Source: Paenibacillus periandrae (lineage in GTDB: Bacteria > Bacillota > Bacilli > Paenibacillales > NBRC-103111). From it: a DNA stretch of 64,000 nucleotides. The notes under the pieces are model-generated. The model was given only the letters and a program-made list of their open reading frames with translations, made no database searches and had not been told where the DNA came from. The translations under genes and the position numbers were made by a program. The stretch is taken from NCBI RefSeq assembly GCF_022458865.1, contig NZ_JAJNMU010000006.1, positions 248,001-312,000 on the forward strand, read 5' to 3'. Shown here one piece after another: positions 36,583-46,830 of the stretch; positions within the stretch are counted from its first letter, which is position 1, and the number at the start of each line of letters is the position of its first letter.

Positions 36583-38604
36583 TTAATCCTCAATCACAAT
36601 CGTCTCAAACAAGTCCAGCTCATTCAGACAAAACGAAACTTGTCCTTCGTTGTAAACAAAAGGTATATCACCAAAACGGCGCAGCGCATAGACACACGAC
36701 GGTTCGGAATCAACCCGGAGGGTGAAATGCAAATCCCGAATCGGAATCGGCGCATGGAACGCGGTCCCGAGTTGGCCGGATACATTCACAGCGCTGACCA
36801 AGTGACGCGAAACCCCTTTATGAAAGGTTACTTCCACGAGCGGTGAAGCGTTTACTTGCAGCGGATCTCGGTGTCCAAGCACGTCCCGTATCGCTGACAT
36901 CAAGAGGCGGGCATGACCGTGATTGCTCAGCTTTTCATAGTGCGCTCCGATCCCCCACGGGATATAGGCGGATTCTCCTCTTCCATAGCGCTTGTAAATC
37001 AGCCCAGCCGTGTCCGTTTCTTCGGTGATGTAACATTTCTCCGGCGGTCCGAACATGCAGGAAGGAATCAGCCCGAGATATCCGGATGCCCCTTCCTCCA
37101 GCTTGCATTCCAAGGCTTCTCCGTACAAGTAAACAAGATCGATGGGTTCGAAATGTTGGAGTGTCGCCTTGTCCGCTTCACGAATCCGGAAATATGCCCC
37201 TTGAACTTGCGGTTTAAGAACAAACTCCTTGGCCCCTATGCTTTGCAAACGGATGCTTCCCATCGGATGTCCTTTCCGATCGCAGGTGGAGGTAAACCCG
37301 GTTGCAAGGAGCTTACCGCCCTCTTGTACGAAACGGTCAACGGCTTGCACAGCATCGTCGCTCATGCTTCGCTGATCTGCAAGGATCAGCAGCTTGTAGC
37401 GACGAAGTTTCTCGTCAATCTGCGGCGATTGCAGCATGCTATCGTGCAGCAGATCGTATTGGACGTGGTTTTCGGCCAAAATTCTCATAATTCCCTTTAA
37501 TTCGTTTTTGCTTCCATAGATACTGCTGCTTTCAGGAACAACCAGGCAAACCTCTGCCAAAGATTTGAGGTTTGCGTAGTACTCTTCATGATCTTGATGA
37601 AAACGGAAAATATCTTTCACGAGATCGAAACAAAGCCGGTCATCTTGATTAACGAGGGTACCGATTACGAAATAATCCAGCCACCCCCCATTCACCAGAT
37701 CTTGGGCAAGCCGCAGCCCTGTTAAGTGAGGAGAAACCGCCGTATGCCGCATAGCATAATCTACAAAGTGAACCGCTGAATTACTTACGGCTAATCCGTC
37801 CCAAGTTCCCAGAACGGTGCGCACATTTTCCGTAGCGGAGTAATTCCATTCCGGTAGAGGTCGATTAATCCCCGTATTGGATTCCTTTCGGAAGATGTCG
37901 GCACCTGAATGCGAATTGCATACCGCGATATGGGGAATGATGCTCTTAACTACCTTTATCCGTTTGAGAAAAAGCTCTCTTATAGTTTCGGTACGGAACT
38001 TATCGTAATCCCGGAATACCGGATCGTTCGGGTCCTCCTTAAGAGGTAACCGTTCCTGACCTGTGTACTCAAAAAAGCGCATTTGGCAGTTGCCGCATTG
38101 ACAAATCCCATAATAATTGTAGCTATAGTCTTGAGTCACGTAACGGTGCATATTGAAGAATATACCGTCAATTGGATACCGTTCGGCCACTTCCCGCAAT
38201 ATTTGCAACGAATATTCCTGTTGATAGTAGCCATTGACGCAAGTATGAACCTGACCGTTGTAATTGACGATCTCTCCGTCAACGCTTCGATACAGCCAGT
38301 CTGGATTCGGCAAAGCGCAAGCTTCATTTAACCGGCTGAAATCGAAACGAGCGATAAGCTTCATCCCTCGTTCGTGAACACGTTCGATCACCTTCCCGGT
38401 AAAATCGTCCTTTAAATTGGGATTGACATAATGGAATTCGAGCTTGGAAGGATAATTGGCCACTATCCCCCCTACGTTAAACAGCAGAACGTTTGCCGAA
38501 AACTCCTCAAGGCTCCGCATATACTCATCGACATCCAGCATTGTATCAATCTCTCTTAAATTGGTCTGAATCAGCCGCATAGGCTTTCCTTTCCACCAAC
38601 CCAT
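36583..38604 (-). CDS. GHL6-type glycosidase-like protein with beta-galactosidase trimerisation-like domain, copy 1
   Basis: 673 residues, no signal peptide. The N-terminal half looks like a TIM barrel of the hypothetical glycosyl hydrolase 6 group (RLIQTNLREID, FHYVNPNLKDDFTGKVIERVHERGMK-like strand-helix repeats, GIFFNMH). It contains a cysteine cluster GICQCGNCQ near residue 200. The middle part (LLILADQRSMSDDAVQAVDRF, GGKLLATGFTS) is the flavodoxin-like trimerisation domain of GH42-type enzymes. A small beta domain ends the protein. I chose the ATG at 38604 (MGWWKGKPMRLIQ), eight bases behind AAGGAGG. The gene follows a binding-protein gene and precedes the dehydrogenase. Activity is undetermined for the group. 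Confidence 0.8.
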   Translation of the reverse strand: MGWWKGKPMRLIQTNLREIDTMLDVDEYMRSLEEFSANVLLFNVGGIVANYPSKLEFHYVNPNLKDDFTGKVIERVHERGMKLIARFDFSRLNEACALPNPDWLYRSVDGEIVNYNGQVHTCVNGYYQQEYSLQILREVAERYPIDGIFFNMHRYVTQDYSYNYYGICQCGNCQMRFFEYTGQERLPLKEDPNDPVFRDYDKFRTETIRELFLKRIKVVKSIIPHIAVCNSHSGADIFRKESNTGINRPLPEWNYSATENVRTVLGTWDGLAVSNSAVHFVDYAMRHTAVSPHLTGLRLAQDLVNGGWLDYFVIGTLVNQDDRLCFDLVKDIFRFHQDHEEYYANLKSLAEVCLVVPESSSIYGSKNELKGIMRILAENHVQYDLLHDSMLQSPQIDEKLRRYKLLILADQRSMSDDAVQAVDRFVQEGGKLLATGFTSTCDRKGHPMGSIRLQSIGAKEFVLKPQVQGAYFRIREADKATLQHFEPIDLVYLYGEALECKLEEGASGYLGLIPSCMFGPPEKCYITEETDTAGLIYKRYGRGESAYIPWGIGAHYEKLSNHGHARLLMSAIRDVLGHRDPLQVNASPLVEVTFHKGVSRHLVSAVNVSGQLGTAFHAPIPIRDLHFTLRVDSEPSCVYALRRFGDIPFVYNEGQVSFCLNELDLFETIVIED

Positions 38605-38832
38605 AGTTAATTCCTCCTTGATTATTAAAATGGATTCTGCCTCCCCAGGGGCCACCCAGTTCTTAATCTTATCCCAAGGGTAGCTCCCTGGAAACGCCTC
38701 GGGTGAGTCACGCTCCATTCGGGTGGAAGACTGTTTCCGAAATACATTTGGCAGAAACGCCGGATGTTTTTCTTTATGGATACTGATTAAGAGTTGAGTT
38801 CGGCCCGTAGTCGGATGATTAAAGCTGTTGTT

Positions 38833-40422
38833 TTACTTGCTGTACGTTTCTTTGTAATCCTGGGCGAATTCCTTGTAAGCCTTTTTAATGTTAGGGTCGT
38901 CGTTGATTTTTTTGATATAAGCCTTATATTCATCTATAGAGATTTGGCCTACGACCGCCTTAACGGACATCGACGTCCACTCCTGCTCGAATTTCGGCCA
39001 AGTGGCGGTCCAAGTTACTGAGCTGATCACGGCGAACGGACTGATCTTTCCTTTTTCGAAATACCCCTGCGATTCAACCTGTTTGATTTTGGCGTCATTA
39101 TATTCCTTCGGTGCGGCCGGGGACCCGATTTTACCGTACTTATCGTAATACAGCGCAATGGGCTGCCAAGGGGAAGTGGAACCGACATCCTTCTTATGCT
39201 GCTCAGTCAGCTTCACCTCTCCATTTACCAGGTTGTAGTGAATGCCTACTATTCCGTTTACGGTGAAGTTATAGTATTCCTTACTGTTGGTCATCTCAAG
39301 GAAATCAAGTATGTGTCTCACCTTCTCCTCAGGAACTTTCTTGGAGATCAGGAATCCCCCTTCCACCCCGGTAGAAGCCTTGATCGCATATCCACCCGGA
39401 CCTTTAAGCGGAGGGACAGAATCGACGATCCCTCCTGGCTGGTTTTTTTGAATTGATGTTTGGAATGGATAATCCCATCGGAAGGCCTCGTTAATTAACG
39501 AGACCGCTTTGCCGGACTCGAACAATTCCGTTGCCTGCGTCGGCTTCATGACGGCGAACTCCTTGGCCAACACGCCGTCTGCATAGAGATCTCGCAGCCA
39601 AGCGATCAAGTCCACATACTGCGGCGTCATCGTTTCATAGATGAGTCCACCTTCTTCGTTAAAGGTCGGCTTGGGCGTACCGAAAGCATCGCCGAAGCCG
39701 CCGGCTACGCCGTTGATGCCGCTGGTGAATAGGCTGCCTTTGGATACCAAGCCTATAATATCCTTCTTTCCGCTGCCATTGATGTCGGAACTTACGATTT
39801 TTTTCAAAGCGCTGCGATATTCATCGAGGGTTTGGGGCATCGGGATACCCAGCTTGTCGAGCCAATCCTTACGGATCTTGGGAGCTCCCGATAATTGCGG
39901 ACGGTTTTTAGGGACTACATAGTTTTTTCCGAGAATTTTGCTTGTCACCCATGCTTCTGGAGCCGAGAAATTCTTAAGATTCGGATACTTGCTAAAATCG
40001 CCCAAAAAGGGAGTTAAGTCCCAGAAGGCACCGTTTTTAACAGCGTTAACGACCGGTGGATGCTTAAGGTCTCTGATAGCGAGCACCTCCGGAATGTTGC
40101 CGGAGGCTAAAATCAGATTTAGCTTGGTGTTGTAATCGCCGTCTGGTACCCATTCGATGTTCAACTTGGTGTTTGTTCGTTTCATGAATTCTTTCCAATA
40201 AGGATTGTCCATATTAGGCGCTTCCTCAAACAATCTCAATGTCATCTGGATCTCCAGCGGACCTTGTGATTGGGCTTGTTGGGACGTCGCTGGCCCCGGT
40301 TTCTTTGTCGCATCTCCGCCGGATGCGCTGCATCCGGCAACAAATACCAGTGCCATCGAAAGACTGATGCAGCTAAGTTTGGAAATGAGTTTAAATCCCT
40401 TTTTCTGATTGCCTGAAAACAT
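38833..40422 (-). CDS. Extracellular sugar-binding lipoprotein (LplA-like)
   Basis: About 529 residues. The hydrophobic signal segment ends in FVAGCSAS with the acylated Cys near residue 31. The hallmark IRKDWLDKLGIPMPQTLDEY is present, as are calcium-site-like residues in DINGSGKKD. Two starts are possible: the ATG at 40431 directly abuts GGGAG, so the ATG at 40422 (MFSGNQKKG), nine bases behind it, is more likely. The gene follows the two permeases and precedes the GHL6 protein, in the order regulator, permease, permease, binding protein, hydrolase, dehydrogenase. Confidence 0.9.
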   Translation of the reverse strand: MFSGNQKKGFKLISKLSCISLSMALVFVAGCSASGGDATKKPGPATSQQAQSQGPLEIQMTLRLFEEAPNMDNPYWKEFMKRTNTKLNIEWVPDGDYNTKLNLILASGNIPEVLAIRDLKHPPVVNAVKNGAFWDLTPFLGDFSKYPNLKNFSAPEAWVTSKILGKNYVVPKNRPQLSGAPKIRKDWLDKLGIPMPQTLDEYRSALKKIVSSDINGSGKKDIIGLVSKGSLFTSGINGVAGGFGDAFGTPKPTFNEEGGLIYETMTPQYVDLIAWLRDLYADGVLAKEFAVMKPTQATELFESGKAVSLINEAFRWDYPFQTSIQKNQPGGIVDSVPPLKGPGGYAIKASTGVEGGFLISKKVPEEKVRHILDFLEMTNSKEYYNFTVNGIVGIHYNLVNGEVKLTEQHKKDVGSTSPWQPIALYYDKYGKIGSPAAPKEYNDAKIKQVESQGYFEKGKISPFAVISSVTWTATWPKFEQEWTSMSVKAVVGQISIDEYKAYIKKINDDPNIKKAYKEFAQDYKETYSK

Positions 40423-40556
40423 TCGTTTCATCTCCCTTTTTAAATGAACTTTGTCCGTTCCTTATGCCGATCATTCTTCGGTGTGAAGAAGCTCAACTCA
40501 TGCATAGATTTCCCTCATCACCCCCCTTCTCGAGCCGGCTAGAATATGTTCCACGG

Positions 40557-41435
40557 TTACCCCTTCACGGAGCCAAGCATAACCCCTTTGGCGAAATATT
40601 TTTGCAGGAAGGGATAGACAACCAGAATAGGAAACATAGCCAATATAATGGCGGCCATCTTGACTGTCTCCTTGGGCACGAGCACCTCGTCGCTGCTGCT
40701 CGTTGCTCCGACTCCAGAAGCATCGTTTTCCATGACAAGCTGCTTTATCAGCACCTGAAGCATCCACTTTTTTGTGTCGGAAATATAGATCAATGCATTG
40801 AAATACGTATTCCAATGCTGCACCGCAAAAAATAATGTGAACGCCGCAATCGCGGGCATAGACAGCGGAATGACGATTCGCAGAAACACGCCGATATCGG
40901 AGCAGCCGTCGATTTTGGCCGCTTCCTCAAGCTCGGGGTGAATGGACTCCATAAAACTCTTGACCACGATCAAGCTCCAGGCGTTGGTCAGACTAGGCCA
41001 AATGAGTGACCAATACGAATTCAGCAGCCCCATTTCCTTCACTAGCAGGTAGTGGGGTATGACGCCGGCGTTGAAAAACAAGGTCACCAGAACTGAGCCA
41101 AGAAAAAAATTGCGACCGAGCACCCATTTCTTTGTCAACCCATATGCCATGGTGAAAGTGACAATGATATTTAGGACTGTGCCAACGAGGGTGACGAAGG
41201 CTGTGCTTTTCAAAGAGTTAATGAAACTGTCGGTGGACAAGATGTAGCGGAAAGAAGCTAACGAGAAGCGGTCCGGCACAAAATAAAATTTTAAAGGCGT
41301 GTATGTGGCCGGGTCGGTCAGCGACAGACTGACGATATACAGGAACGGGAACAGGCTGACCAGAGAAATGAGGCCAAGCAGGCTGTAGTTCAACCAATCG
41401 CCGGCACTCAACCCTTTTTTGTGTACATAACTCAT
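40557..41435 (-). CDS. Carbohydrate ABC transporter permease (YtcP/AraQ-like)
   Basis: 292 residues with about six helices; the coupling loop EEAAKIDGCSDIGVFLRIVI is the EAA motif, and the C-terminus GVMLGSVKG is typical of this group. AAGGAG precedes the ATG. It follows the LplB-type permease by 27 bp. The two permeases and the binding protein behind them form a complete importer apart from the ATPase. Confidence 0.93.
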   Translation of the reverse strand: MSYVHKKGLSAGDWLNYSLLGLISLVSLFPFLYIVSLSLTDPATYTPLKFYFVPDRFSLASFRYILSTDSFINSLKSTAFVTLVGTVLNIIVTFTMAYGLTKKWVLGRNFFLGSVLVTLFFNAGVIPHYLLVKEMGLLNSYWSLIWPSLTNAWSLIVVKSFMESIHPELEEAAKIDGCSDIGVFLRIVIPLSMPAIAAFTLFFAVQHWNTYFNALIYISDTKKWMLQVLIKQLVMENDASGVGATSSSDEVLVPKETVKMAAIILAMFPILVVYPFLQKYFAKGVMLGSVKG

Positions 41436-41462
41436 TTTCGCCTTCTCCTTCAGAATGAATTG

Positions 41463-42431
41463 TTAATAAATTCCTTCGTGCCCTAACTTCTTGACAATAT
41501 AATTGGACCCCAATACCATCACGAGTCCGACTACGCCCTTGAACATGCCCACCGCTGTGCCGAGACTGATCTGCCCCTGCTGAATGCCGCGGAAGTACAC
41601 GAAAGTATCGAACACATCGGCTACGTTGTTGACCAGTGGGTTCATCATGAGGAGCACCTGCTCGAAGCCGACGTCCGCCATATGACCAAGACGGAGGATT
41701 AACAAAATGACGATGGTCGGGCGAATTGCCGGCAGTGTAATGTGCCAAATTTGCCGCAGCCGCCCGGCTCCGTCTACTACAGCGGCTTCATAGCGCTGGG
41801 TATCCACCCCTGCTACAGCGGCGAGGAAAATAATGGTCCCCCAACCACTTTCCTTCCAGATGTTCTGCGCAGTCAGGATTATCCAGAAGTATCGCGACTC
41901 CGAAAGAAAGGAGACGCTTTCAAAACCAAGTGAAATGAGGAGTTTATTAATAAAGCCGATATCGACTGACAGGACAAAAAAGGTCATACTGGCGACTACA
42001 ACCCAGGACAAAAAGTGCGGCATGTAAACAATCGATTGGGTCCATTTTTTAAACCAATCGTGTCTAACTTCGTTCAGCATGACGGCTAGCACGATGGGTA
42101 CAGGAAAGAAAAAGATCAAATTAATCAAATTGATAAGCAGTGTGTTACGAAGAAGCACGTAAAAATGATCATCCCGGAACAATTCCAAAAAATGCGCAAA
42201 GCCGACCCATTCGCTGCCGCTTATCCCCGCGAACGGATTGTAGTTCTGGAAGGCAATCAGCATGCCCCACATCGGGAGCAGTTTGAATAGAGCGAAATAA
42301 AAAAATCCGGGTAGTATCAGGATGTACATATAACGACTGGCAGCTAGCCGCTTCCTCCATGACGGTGTGGCGGACGTCCTTGTGCCGCTTATGGATATTT
42401 GCACACGTTGCGAGCTTGAATTATTGCTCAT
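41463..42431 (-). CDS. Carbohydrate ABC transporter permease (LplB-like)
   Basis: 322 residues. It shows the LplB hallmark YFALFKLLPMWGMLIAFQNYNP near the first helix, about six helices and the coupling loop YEAAVVDGAGRLRQIWHITL. The ATG at 42431 (MSNNSSSQ) lies seven bases behind AAAGGAG; the frame extends upstream to 42464 through a GTG that overlaps the regulator stop, but that start lacks a good site. It is 29 bp behind the AraC regulator gene, so regulator and importer form one operon. Confidence 0.92.
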   Translation of the reverse strand: MSNNSSSQRVQISISGTRTSATPSWRKRLAASRYMYILILPGFFYFALFKLLPMWGMLIAFQNYNPFAGISGSEWVGFAHFLELFRDDHFYVLLRNTLLINLINLIFFFPVPIVLAVMLNEVRHDWFKKWTQSIVYMPHFLSWVVVASMTFFVLSVDIGFINKLLISLGFESVSFLSESRYFWIILTAQNIWKESGWGTIIFLAAVAGVDTQRYEAAVVDGAGRLRQIWHITLPAIRPTIVILLILRLGHMADVGFEQVLLMMNPLVNNVADVFDTFVYFRGIQQGQISLGTAVGMFKGVVGLVMVLGSNYIVKKLGHEGIY

Positions 42432-42460
42432 CTCTTGGCTCCTTTCTACGTTTGGCGGTT

Positions 42461-44686
42461 TCACCGGAATTGGGTGCGGTAATCTCTGGGGGACATTTTC
42501 AGCATCCGCTGAAACACCCGGTTTAACGTTCTCTGTGAATAGCCGATCGCCTGTGCAATTTGGCTTATGCTCTGGTCGGTGTACGCCAGCAGCCGCCGGG
42601 CTTCGTTAATCTTGCATTCAGTAACGTACTCGATAAAGGCACAACCGAACTCCTTTTTGAACACCCTGCTCAGGTGGGCCGGGGCAATGTGAAGCAAGTC
42701 CGCGCATTCCGCCAGTGATATTTCACGAGACAAGTTCTCCGTGATATATTTGCTCGCTTTTTGAGCGATTAACTTGCCTGATTTGCTGTAATTCTCGTCG
42801 GCGATTTTTTCATATAATGGGAACAGATACTCGTTAAACCATTCGCACATTTCCGCGCGCGTTTCCCTAACCTGGAGTTGTTCGAACAGCTCGTATTCCA
42901 GCAAATCCGCCATGCGGCCGCCCTTTTCCTCAAGGGATGCAACAATGGCAGCAAGCAGCATGTAGCAGCTTTGGGCACTGATCGCGTAAGAGCGCGAGGG
43001 CTGAAGTTCCCGGATAAATTGGTCAAGTGCGGATTGAGCCTCCTGCAGCTTGCCGACAGAAAGCGCTTTAACGATTGTTTGCTCTAAGGAATAGGGGTAA
43101 CGGAATGATGTTTGCTTTAGCCCGTCCTCCAGGTCAACGATATACAGAATCGATTCGTCCTCCTTACACAGCCGGTTCTGCAGTGCAAGTTTCGCTTCTC
43201 GGTAAGAGAGGCGAATGTCGGCTATATGTGGGTAAAACCTGCCGATACCAATCGAGATGTTCAACTTCAAATATTGACGGAGCGCCGTCTGTATTATGGT
43301 TGCGAATTGCTTGGTCAGCAGCAGCCTCCTGTCCTCCGACATGTTCTGGCTGAAGTACAAGATGGCTGTACCTTGTCCCTGATGATCGTGCAGCACGTTA
43401 CCATGCAAATGAGCGGAATTTGCAAGCAACTCGTTCATAACATTAATAATCGCAAAGGTGATAATCGGTTTATCTTCCGGTTTGAATCGACCCTCCTTAA
43501 ACAGATTCTCCACCTTCACGAGCAACGTCACATAAACGCCATCCACGGGAATGCCATATTTTCTGCACTCTTCAAAAAGCGTAGGGCTGTGGATGTAATT
43601 GCCTGCCAGCCACTGTTGAAGCAACCGTTCCATCAGAGGGGGAATTGAGCTGTCGAGTTGTTCACCGAGCCGTGTTTTTTCCTTTGTCAGATAAGTGACA
43701 AGCTGTTGGATTGGATTGTATGCCCGCCTCAGAGCAATGAAAGCGAACATAATACCAAGCGCTAGCAGGATCAGGACTGCAGAAAAGGTAATCCAGCGAA
43801 TCCAGCCAAGCTGTTCCAACATGAGACGGTATGGCATTATGGAAATATACACGTTCCCGGAAGATGATTTTTTATAGGAATAATAAAACGTTTCTCCTTC
43901 GGAATTAGTCCCCATGTGCGTATTACCGTTCTTGCCGCTGTCCGTGTAGATCGCTTGTATCATTGAACTACTCACGTATTGCCTAGATGCACTTCCTTGT
44001 GTCGTTTGGAATAGAGGGCGATGCTGCTCGTCAAGCACTACAATCGATTGGGACTTGGCCAGCAGGGATACGCTGGATAAATATTTGATGATCTGGTTAA
44101 CGTCGACCTGAATGACCAGCAGTCCTTGAAATTCTTTGGAAGCGGGCATAGGCAGTCTTAGTGAGAATGATATGTATCCGTCCTCCTGCCCCCTTGGTAA
44201 ATACATCCATTGTCCGTCCAAATCCGTTTGCTCCATAATATCAATGTCTTCTTTATACCGAAAATCTTTCACCGCCTGGTGTCCGGAATTGGTAGACAAA
44301 ACCAGACCAGCCGTTCGGTTATAGTAATAAATGCTGCCGATAAGCTTGTTCTGGATCTTCTCCAAGTTGAATTTGTGCAGAAGCTCCATTTGGGAGACGT
44401 AATTGTTCTCGTAATCGTTCAGATGAAAAGATTCCATGATCATCGGATCAAACGCCAGCTGGAACGAACGGTCCACGATGTCGTGCATGATTTTTTCCGT
44501 AAATGTCTCTATCATGCCGAGTGACGTCTCATTGTTTTCTTGTAGACTGGAGATGCCTCCTTTCATCGAAAATTGATAATACACAATTCCAGCCAGCAAG
44601 ATCGGCAAACATACGGAGATGCTGGCAAACCAGATTAGACGCTTGAAATAAGAACTTCTCATTGCGCGATCATCAACAATACTCAT
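42461..44686 (-). CDS. Membrane-anchored AraC-family regulator with extracellular sensor domain
   Basis: 741 residues. Helix 1 is near 15-35 (LIWFASISVCLPILLAGIVY) and an extracellular sensor runs to about 295. Helix 2 (ITFSAVLILLALGIMFAFIA) and a linker follow, then a long middle module and two AraC helix-turn-helix units at the end (HLSRVFKKEFGCAFIEYV and IAQAIGYSQRTLNRVFQRM). The start ATG at 44686 has only a weak GGGGG upstream; an ATG eight codons later is possible. It heads the importer/GHL6/dehydrogenase operon and probably activates its own operon when the extracellular part senses a sugar. Confidence 0.9.
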   Translation of the reverse strand: MSIVDDRAMRSSYFKRLIWFASISVCLPILLAGIVYYQFSMKGGISSLQENNETSLGMIETFTEKIMHDIVDRSFQLAFDPMIMESFHLNDYENNYVSQMELLHKFNLEKIQNKLIGSIYYYNRTAGLVLSTNSGHQAVKDFRYKEDIDIMEQTDLDGQWMYLPRGQEDGYISFSLRLPMPASKEFQGLLVIQVDVNQIIKYLSSVSLLAKSQSIVVLDEQHRPLFQTTQGSASRQYVSSSMIQAIYTDSGKNGNTHMGTNSEGETFYYSYKKSSSGNVYISIMPYRLMLEQLGWIRWITFSAVLILLALGIMFAFIALRRAYNPIQQLVTYLTKEKTRLGEQLDSSIPPLMERLLQQWLAGNYIHSPTLFEECRKYGIPVDGVYVTLLVKVENLFKEGRFKPEDKPIITFAIINVMNELLANSAHLHGNVLHDHQGQGTAILYFSQNMSEDRRLLLTKQFATIIQTALRQYLKLNISIGIGRFYPHIADIRLSYREAKLALQNRLCKEDESILYIVDLEDGLKQTSFRYPYSLEQTIVKALSVGKLQEAQSALDQFIRELQPSRSYAISAQSCYMLLAAIVASLEEKGGRMADLLEYELFEQLQVRETRAEMCEWFNEYLFPLYEKIADENYSKSGKLIAQKASKYITENLSREISLAECADLLHIAPAHLSRVFKKEFGCAFIEYVTECKINEARRLLAYTDQSISQIAQAIGYSQRTLNRVFQRMLKMSPRDYRTQFR

Positions 44687-45090
44687 TCAAAACAACCCCC
44701 GCTTTTTTAGCTTATCAAACGAACCGTAGTGGCAGATACAGACATTATTTGATCAAATCAAGGCTGTGATTTAAACCCATTACGTATGGACATTTTATCC
44801 CTAGATTAATAAATGACCTTCATATATGACAAAGGGAAAATCAAAAAATGAGTGATAATGGCGAATACTATCTATATACACGTCTTTGAATTCGCTTACA
44901 AAATTAACTATATAACTTGAGTATTGCAATAATTACGCTATCGAATTGACTGAGTTAAAGTAATCTTGTTAGAACCTTTGTCGAAGATTTACAAATAAGA
45001 AGGACACCGAACCTTTGTGTAGAAATTGACGGTTACGACGCCACAATTTCCATATAAAGGAGATGTCCCACTCTTGTGGTATCCCTCTAC
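44687..45090. other. Intergenic region upstream of the regulator operon
   Basis: About 400 bp of AT-rich DNA with no gene. It must hold the promoter of the minus-strand operon and the left end of the IS remnant. A short stretch AAATCAAAAAATGAGTG near 44838 is repeated near 56719. No terminal inverted repeat of the insertion sequence could be defined. Confidence 0.3.
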
Positions 45091-46400
45091 ATGCCAATCG
45101 TCAAGTTCATTTTTGCTTTGAAACTCGAATTTTCTAAACCGCAACTTGGTCATCTGTTATCCTCGTTCACGGCATCACTCTTTGTGCTGGACGTAAAAAT
45201 ATAACACAAATTCAACATGCTGCCCGAGGAGGTCGCCACCTTAGCAATGTCACGAAACGAATTTTTTGAAGCATTCGCCATGGTGCGTCAATCGTATGCA
45301 GCGTAGGCGTATGCAATTCGTCATGGATAAGATTCGCATTAAACGAGCAAAGAACTGTGACACTCGGCAACTCATCTTCTTCATCGTCGATGATACCTGT
45401 TGTAAAAAAGAAACCACAACTAAGAAAATGGAAGCACTCAGTTTTCAATACTCACACGAATCTGGAAAGTCAGTCTGGTACCATTGTGTTGTCACAACTC
45501 ACGTTGTCAGCCAGGACAGTTCCTATGTCTGGGATTTCCGTCCCAACTATTGTGAAGAATATTGCAAGAACCACCGCTTATCCTTTAAAAGCAAAAATGA
45601 TCTCGCTCTTGAAATGATTGAAGCATTCCCAATTTCGCAGACGAACAGGTCTACGTTCTGATGGATAGTGGGTACACCGGCGAGAAGGTCATCAATGCCT
45701 GCAACCGCAAGGGGTTTCACATTATCGCGGTTGTTAAGACGAACCAGCTGATTTTGCTGCCCAATACATTTACAAGTCTGACCTCCGCTCCGTTACAGTG
45801 GAGTGTCAGGGAACGTACTGGGTTTATGAATATGAAGAACCCGTAAGCGAAATGGAAAACGTCAAAGCCCTTTTGTCTTGGAAAGGTGAATATACAGATT
45901 CGAGCAAACCTCAGGTTTGTCTCCTGTGCACGGATCTAAGCTTGGATCTCGTCACGATCCAAAGCTACTATCACGTACGCTGGAGCATCGAAACGGATTA
46001 TCGCTATTTCAAGGAGTTGCTAGGTTTTGATCAATGAAAGTTACTCTCGTTTGAAGGCATTCAGCGATTTTGGGCCATTCAGTATCTGACGCAGAACTTT
46101 CTCGAATCTCAGCGTCAGGAGTGCATGAAGAGCGACAAGCATCTTACACTTGGAGATGTGCTGCATCGGATTCGGCAGGAATATTTCGGCCATATTATCT
46201 TCTACGTATACCAGCAAGCCGTAAAGTAGAAGCCGTTATTCGACATCAAACATCTCAAGCTACCTGCAAAACGGAATCTCAATTCCTGTTACAAGTCTGC
46301 CCTTTGTCGGGATTTATGTTGGAAATCGCAATACTCAAGTATATAACTGAAACGTTCATGTGCTCAAGTAGACATTTTAGCGTTTTTAGGCAATTTTAAA
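45091..46400 (+). mobile_element. Degenerate IS4-like (DDE) transposase, inactive insertion sequence
   Basis: The gene is spread over several frames with stops. It opens MPIVKFIFALKLEFSKPQLG at 45091, then continues with FFIVDDTCCKK (first catalytic Asp), VLMDSGYTGEKVI (second Asp, near 45655-45690), YYHVRWSIETDYRYFKELLG (the YREK-like Glu segment, near 45970-46030), then a TGA and further homologous sequence (RFWAIQYLTQNFL) to about 46400. The DDE triad is recognisable, but at least three frameshifts and two stops separate its parts. The terminal inverted repeats are not identifiable. It is a dead copy between two sugar operons. Confidence 0.75.
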
Positions 46401-46622
46401 GAATTTGAATTTACGTCCCATTAAGTAGGCACAGTAAATGTCGAACAGAGACGATCTCCCGCTTAGTTAGCAGATCTTCCGATTAATTGGAAATTTTTTT
46501 GGTGAAACCTCGTTTTTAGACATTGAAGTGAGCTTTAAGCGGCATACAGATATTCATATTTCGTGTATTCCATAGCAAGTCCTTCAGATGTTAATTGATC
46601 CTTTCTTGATAACAGACGGAGA

Positions 46623-46650
46623 TAAAAAAATAGGCCCTTGCTGGGCCATA
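46623..46650 (-). terminator. Rho-independent terminator ending the glycolate/malate cluster
   Basis: On the minus strand TATGGCCC and GGGCCTA form a stem around AGCAA, followed by seven T residues (46624-46630 as A on the plus strand). It lies about 75 bp after the end of the reductase remnant and ends transcription of the malic enzyme region. Confidence 0.75.
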
Positions 46651-46723
46651 AATTCATTGTATAACTATCAGATCTAGTGGTTCGCTTTTTTCCTGATAAA
46701 TAATTAGGAGAATCTGTAAAATT

Positions 46724-46830
46724 TCACTTTGACTCCTGCCGTTGTTCGTTCATTTCGCTCGTGTACAAAATACATGCCGGACATGTCTTTCTCCCCAAAA
46801 CCTTCGGCTTTGCCTTATGAACAATCTCTT
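46724..46830 (-). pseudogene. 3' end fragment of a tartronate semialdehyde reductase gene
   Basis: The minus strand carries IVHKAK, then GMYF and SEMNEQRQESK in successive frames. It matches the C-terminus of the intact reductase at 56826-57716 (LIHTAKAEGFGEKDMSGMYL, SEMNEQRQGTK) over about 35 codons with small indels. At DNA level, long stretches are identical (for example CTGCCGTTGTTCGTTCATTT). It directly follows a glycerate kinase fragment, so a deletion fused the two. Confidence 0.75.

Larger units (their letters stand above)
35542..38604 (-). repeat. Duplicated gene pair, copy 1 (2-hydroxyacid dehydrogenase and GHL6 protein)
   Basis: This 3.06-kb block and the block at 57740-60804 carry the same two genes in the same order and strand, with the same short spacer (both contain CATATATTAGCCTCC at the dehydrogenase start). 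Protein identity is visibly high throughout, with scattered substitutions, so the duplication is not recent. As direct repeats they flank the whole glycolate cluster. Confidence 0.9.
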
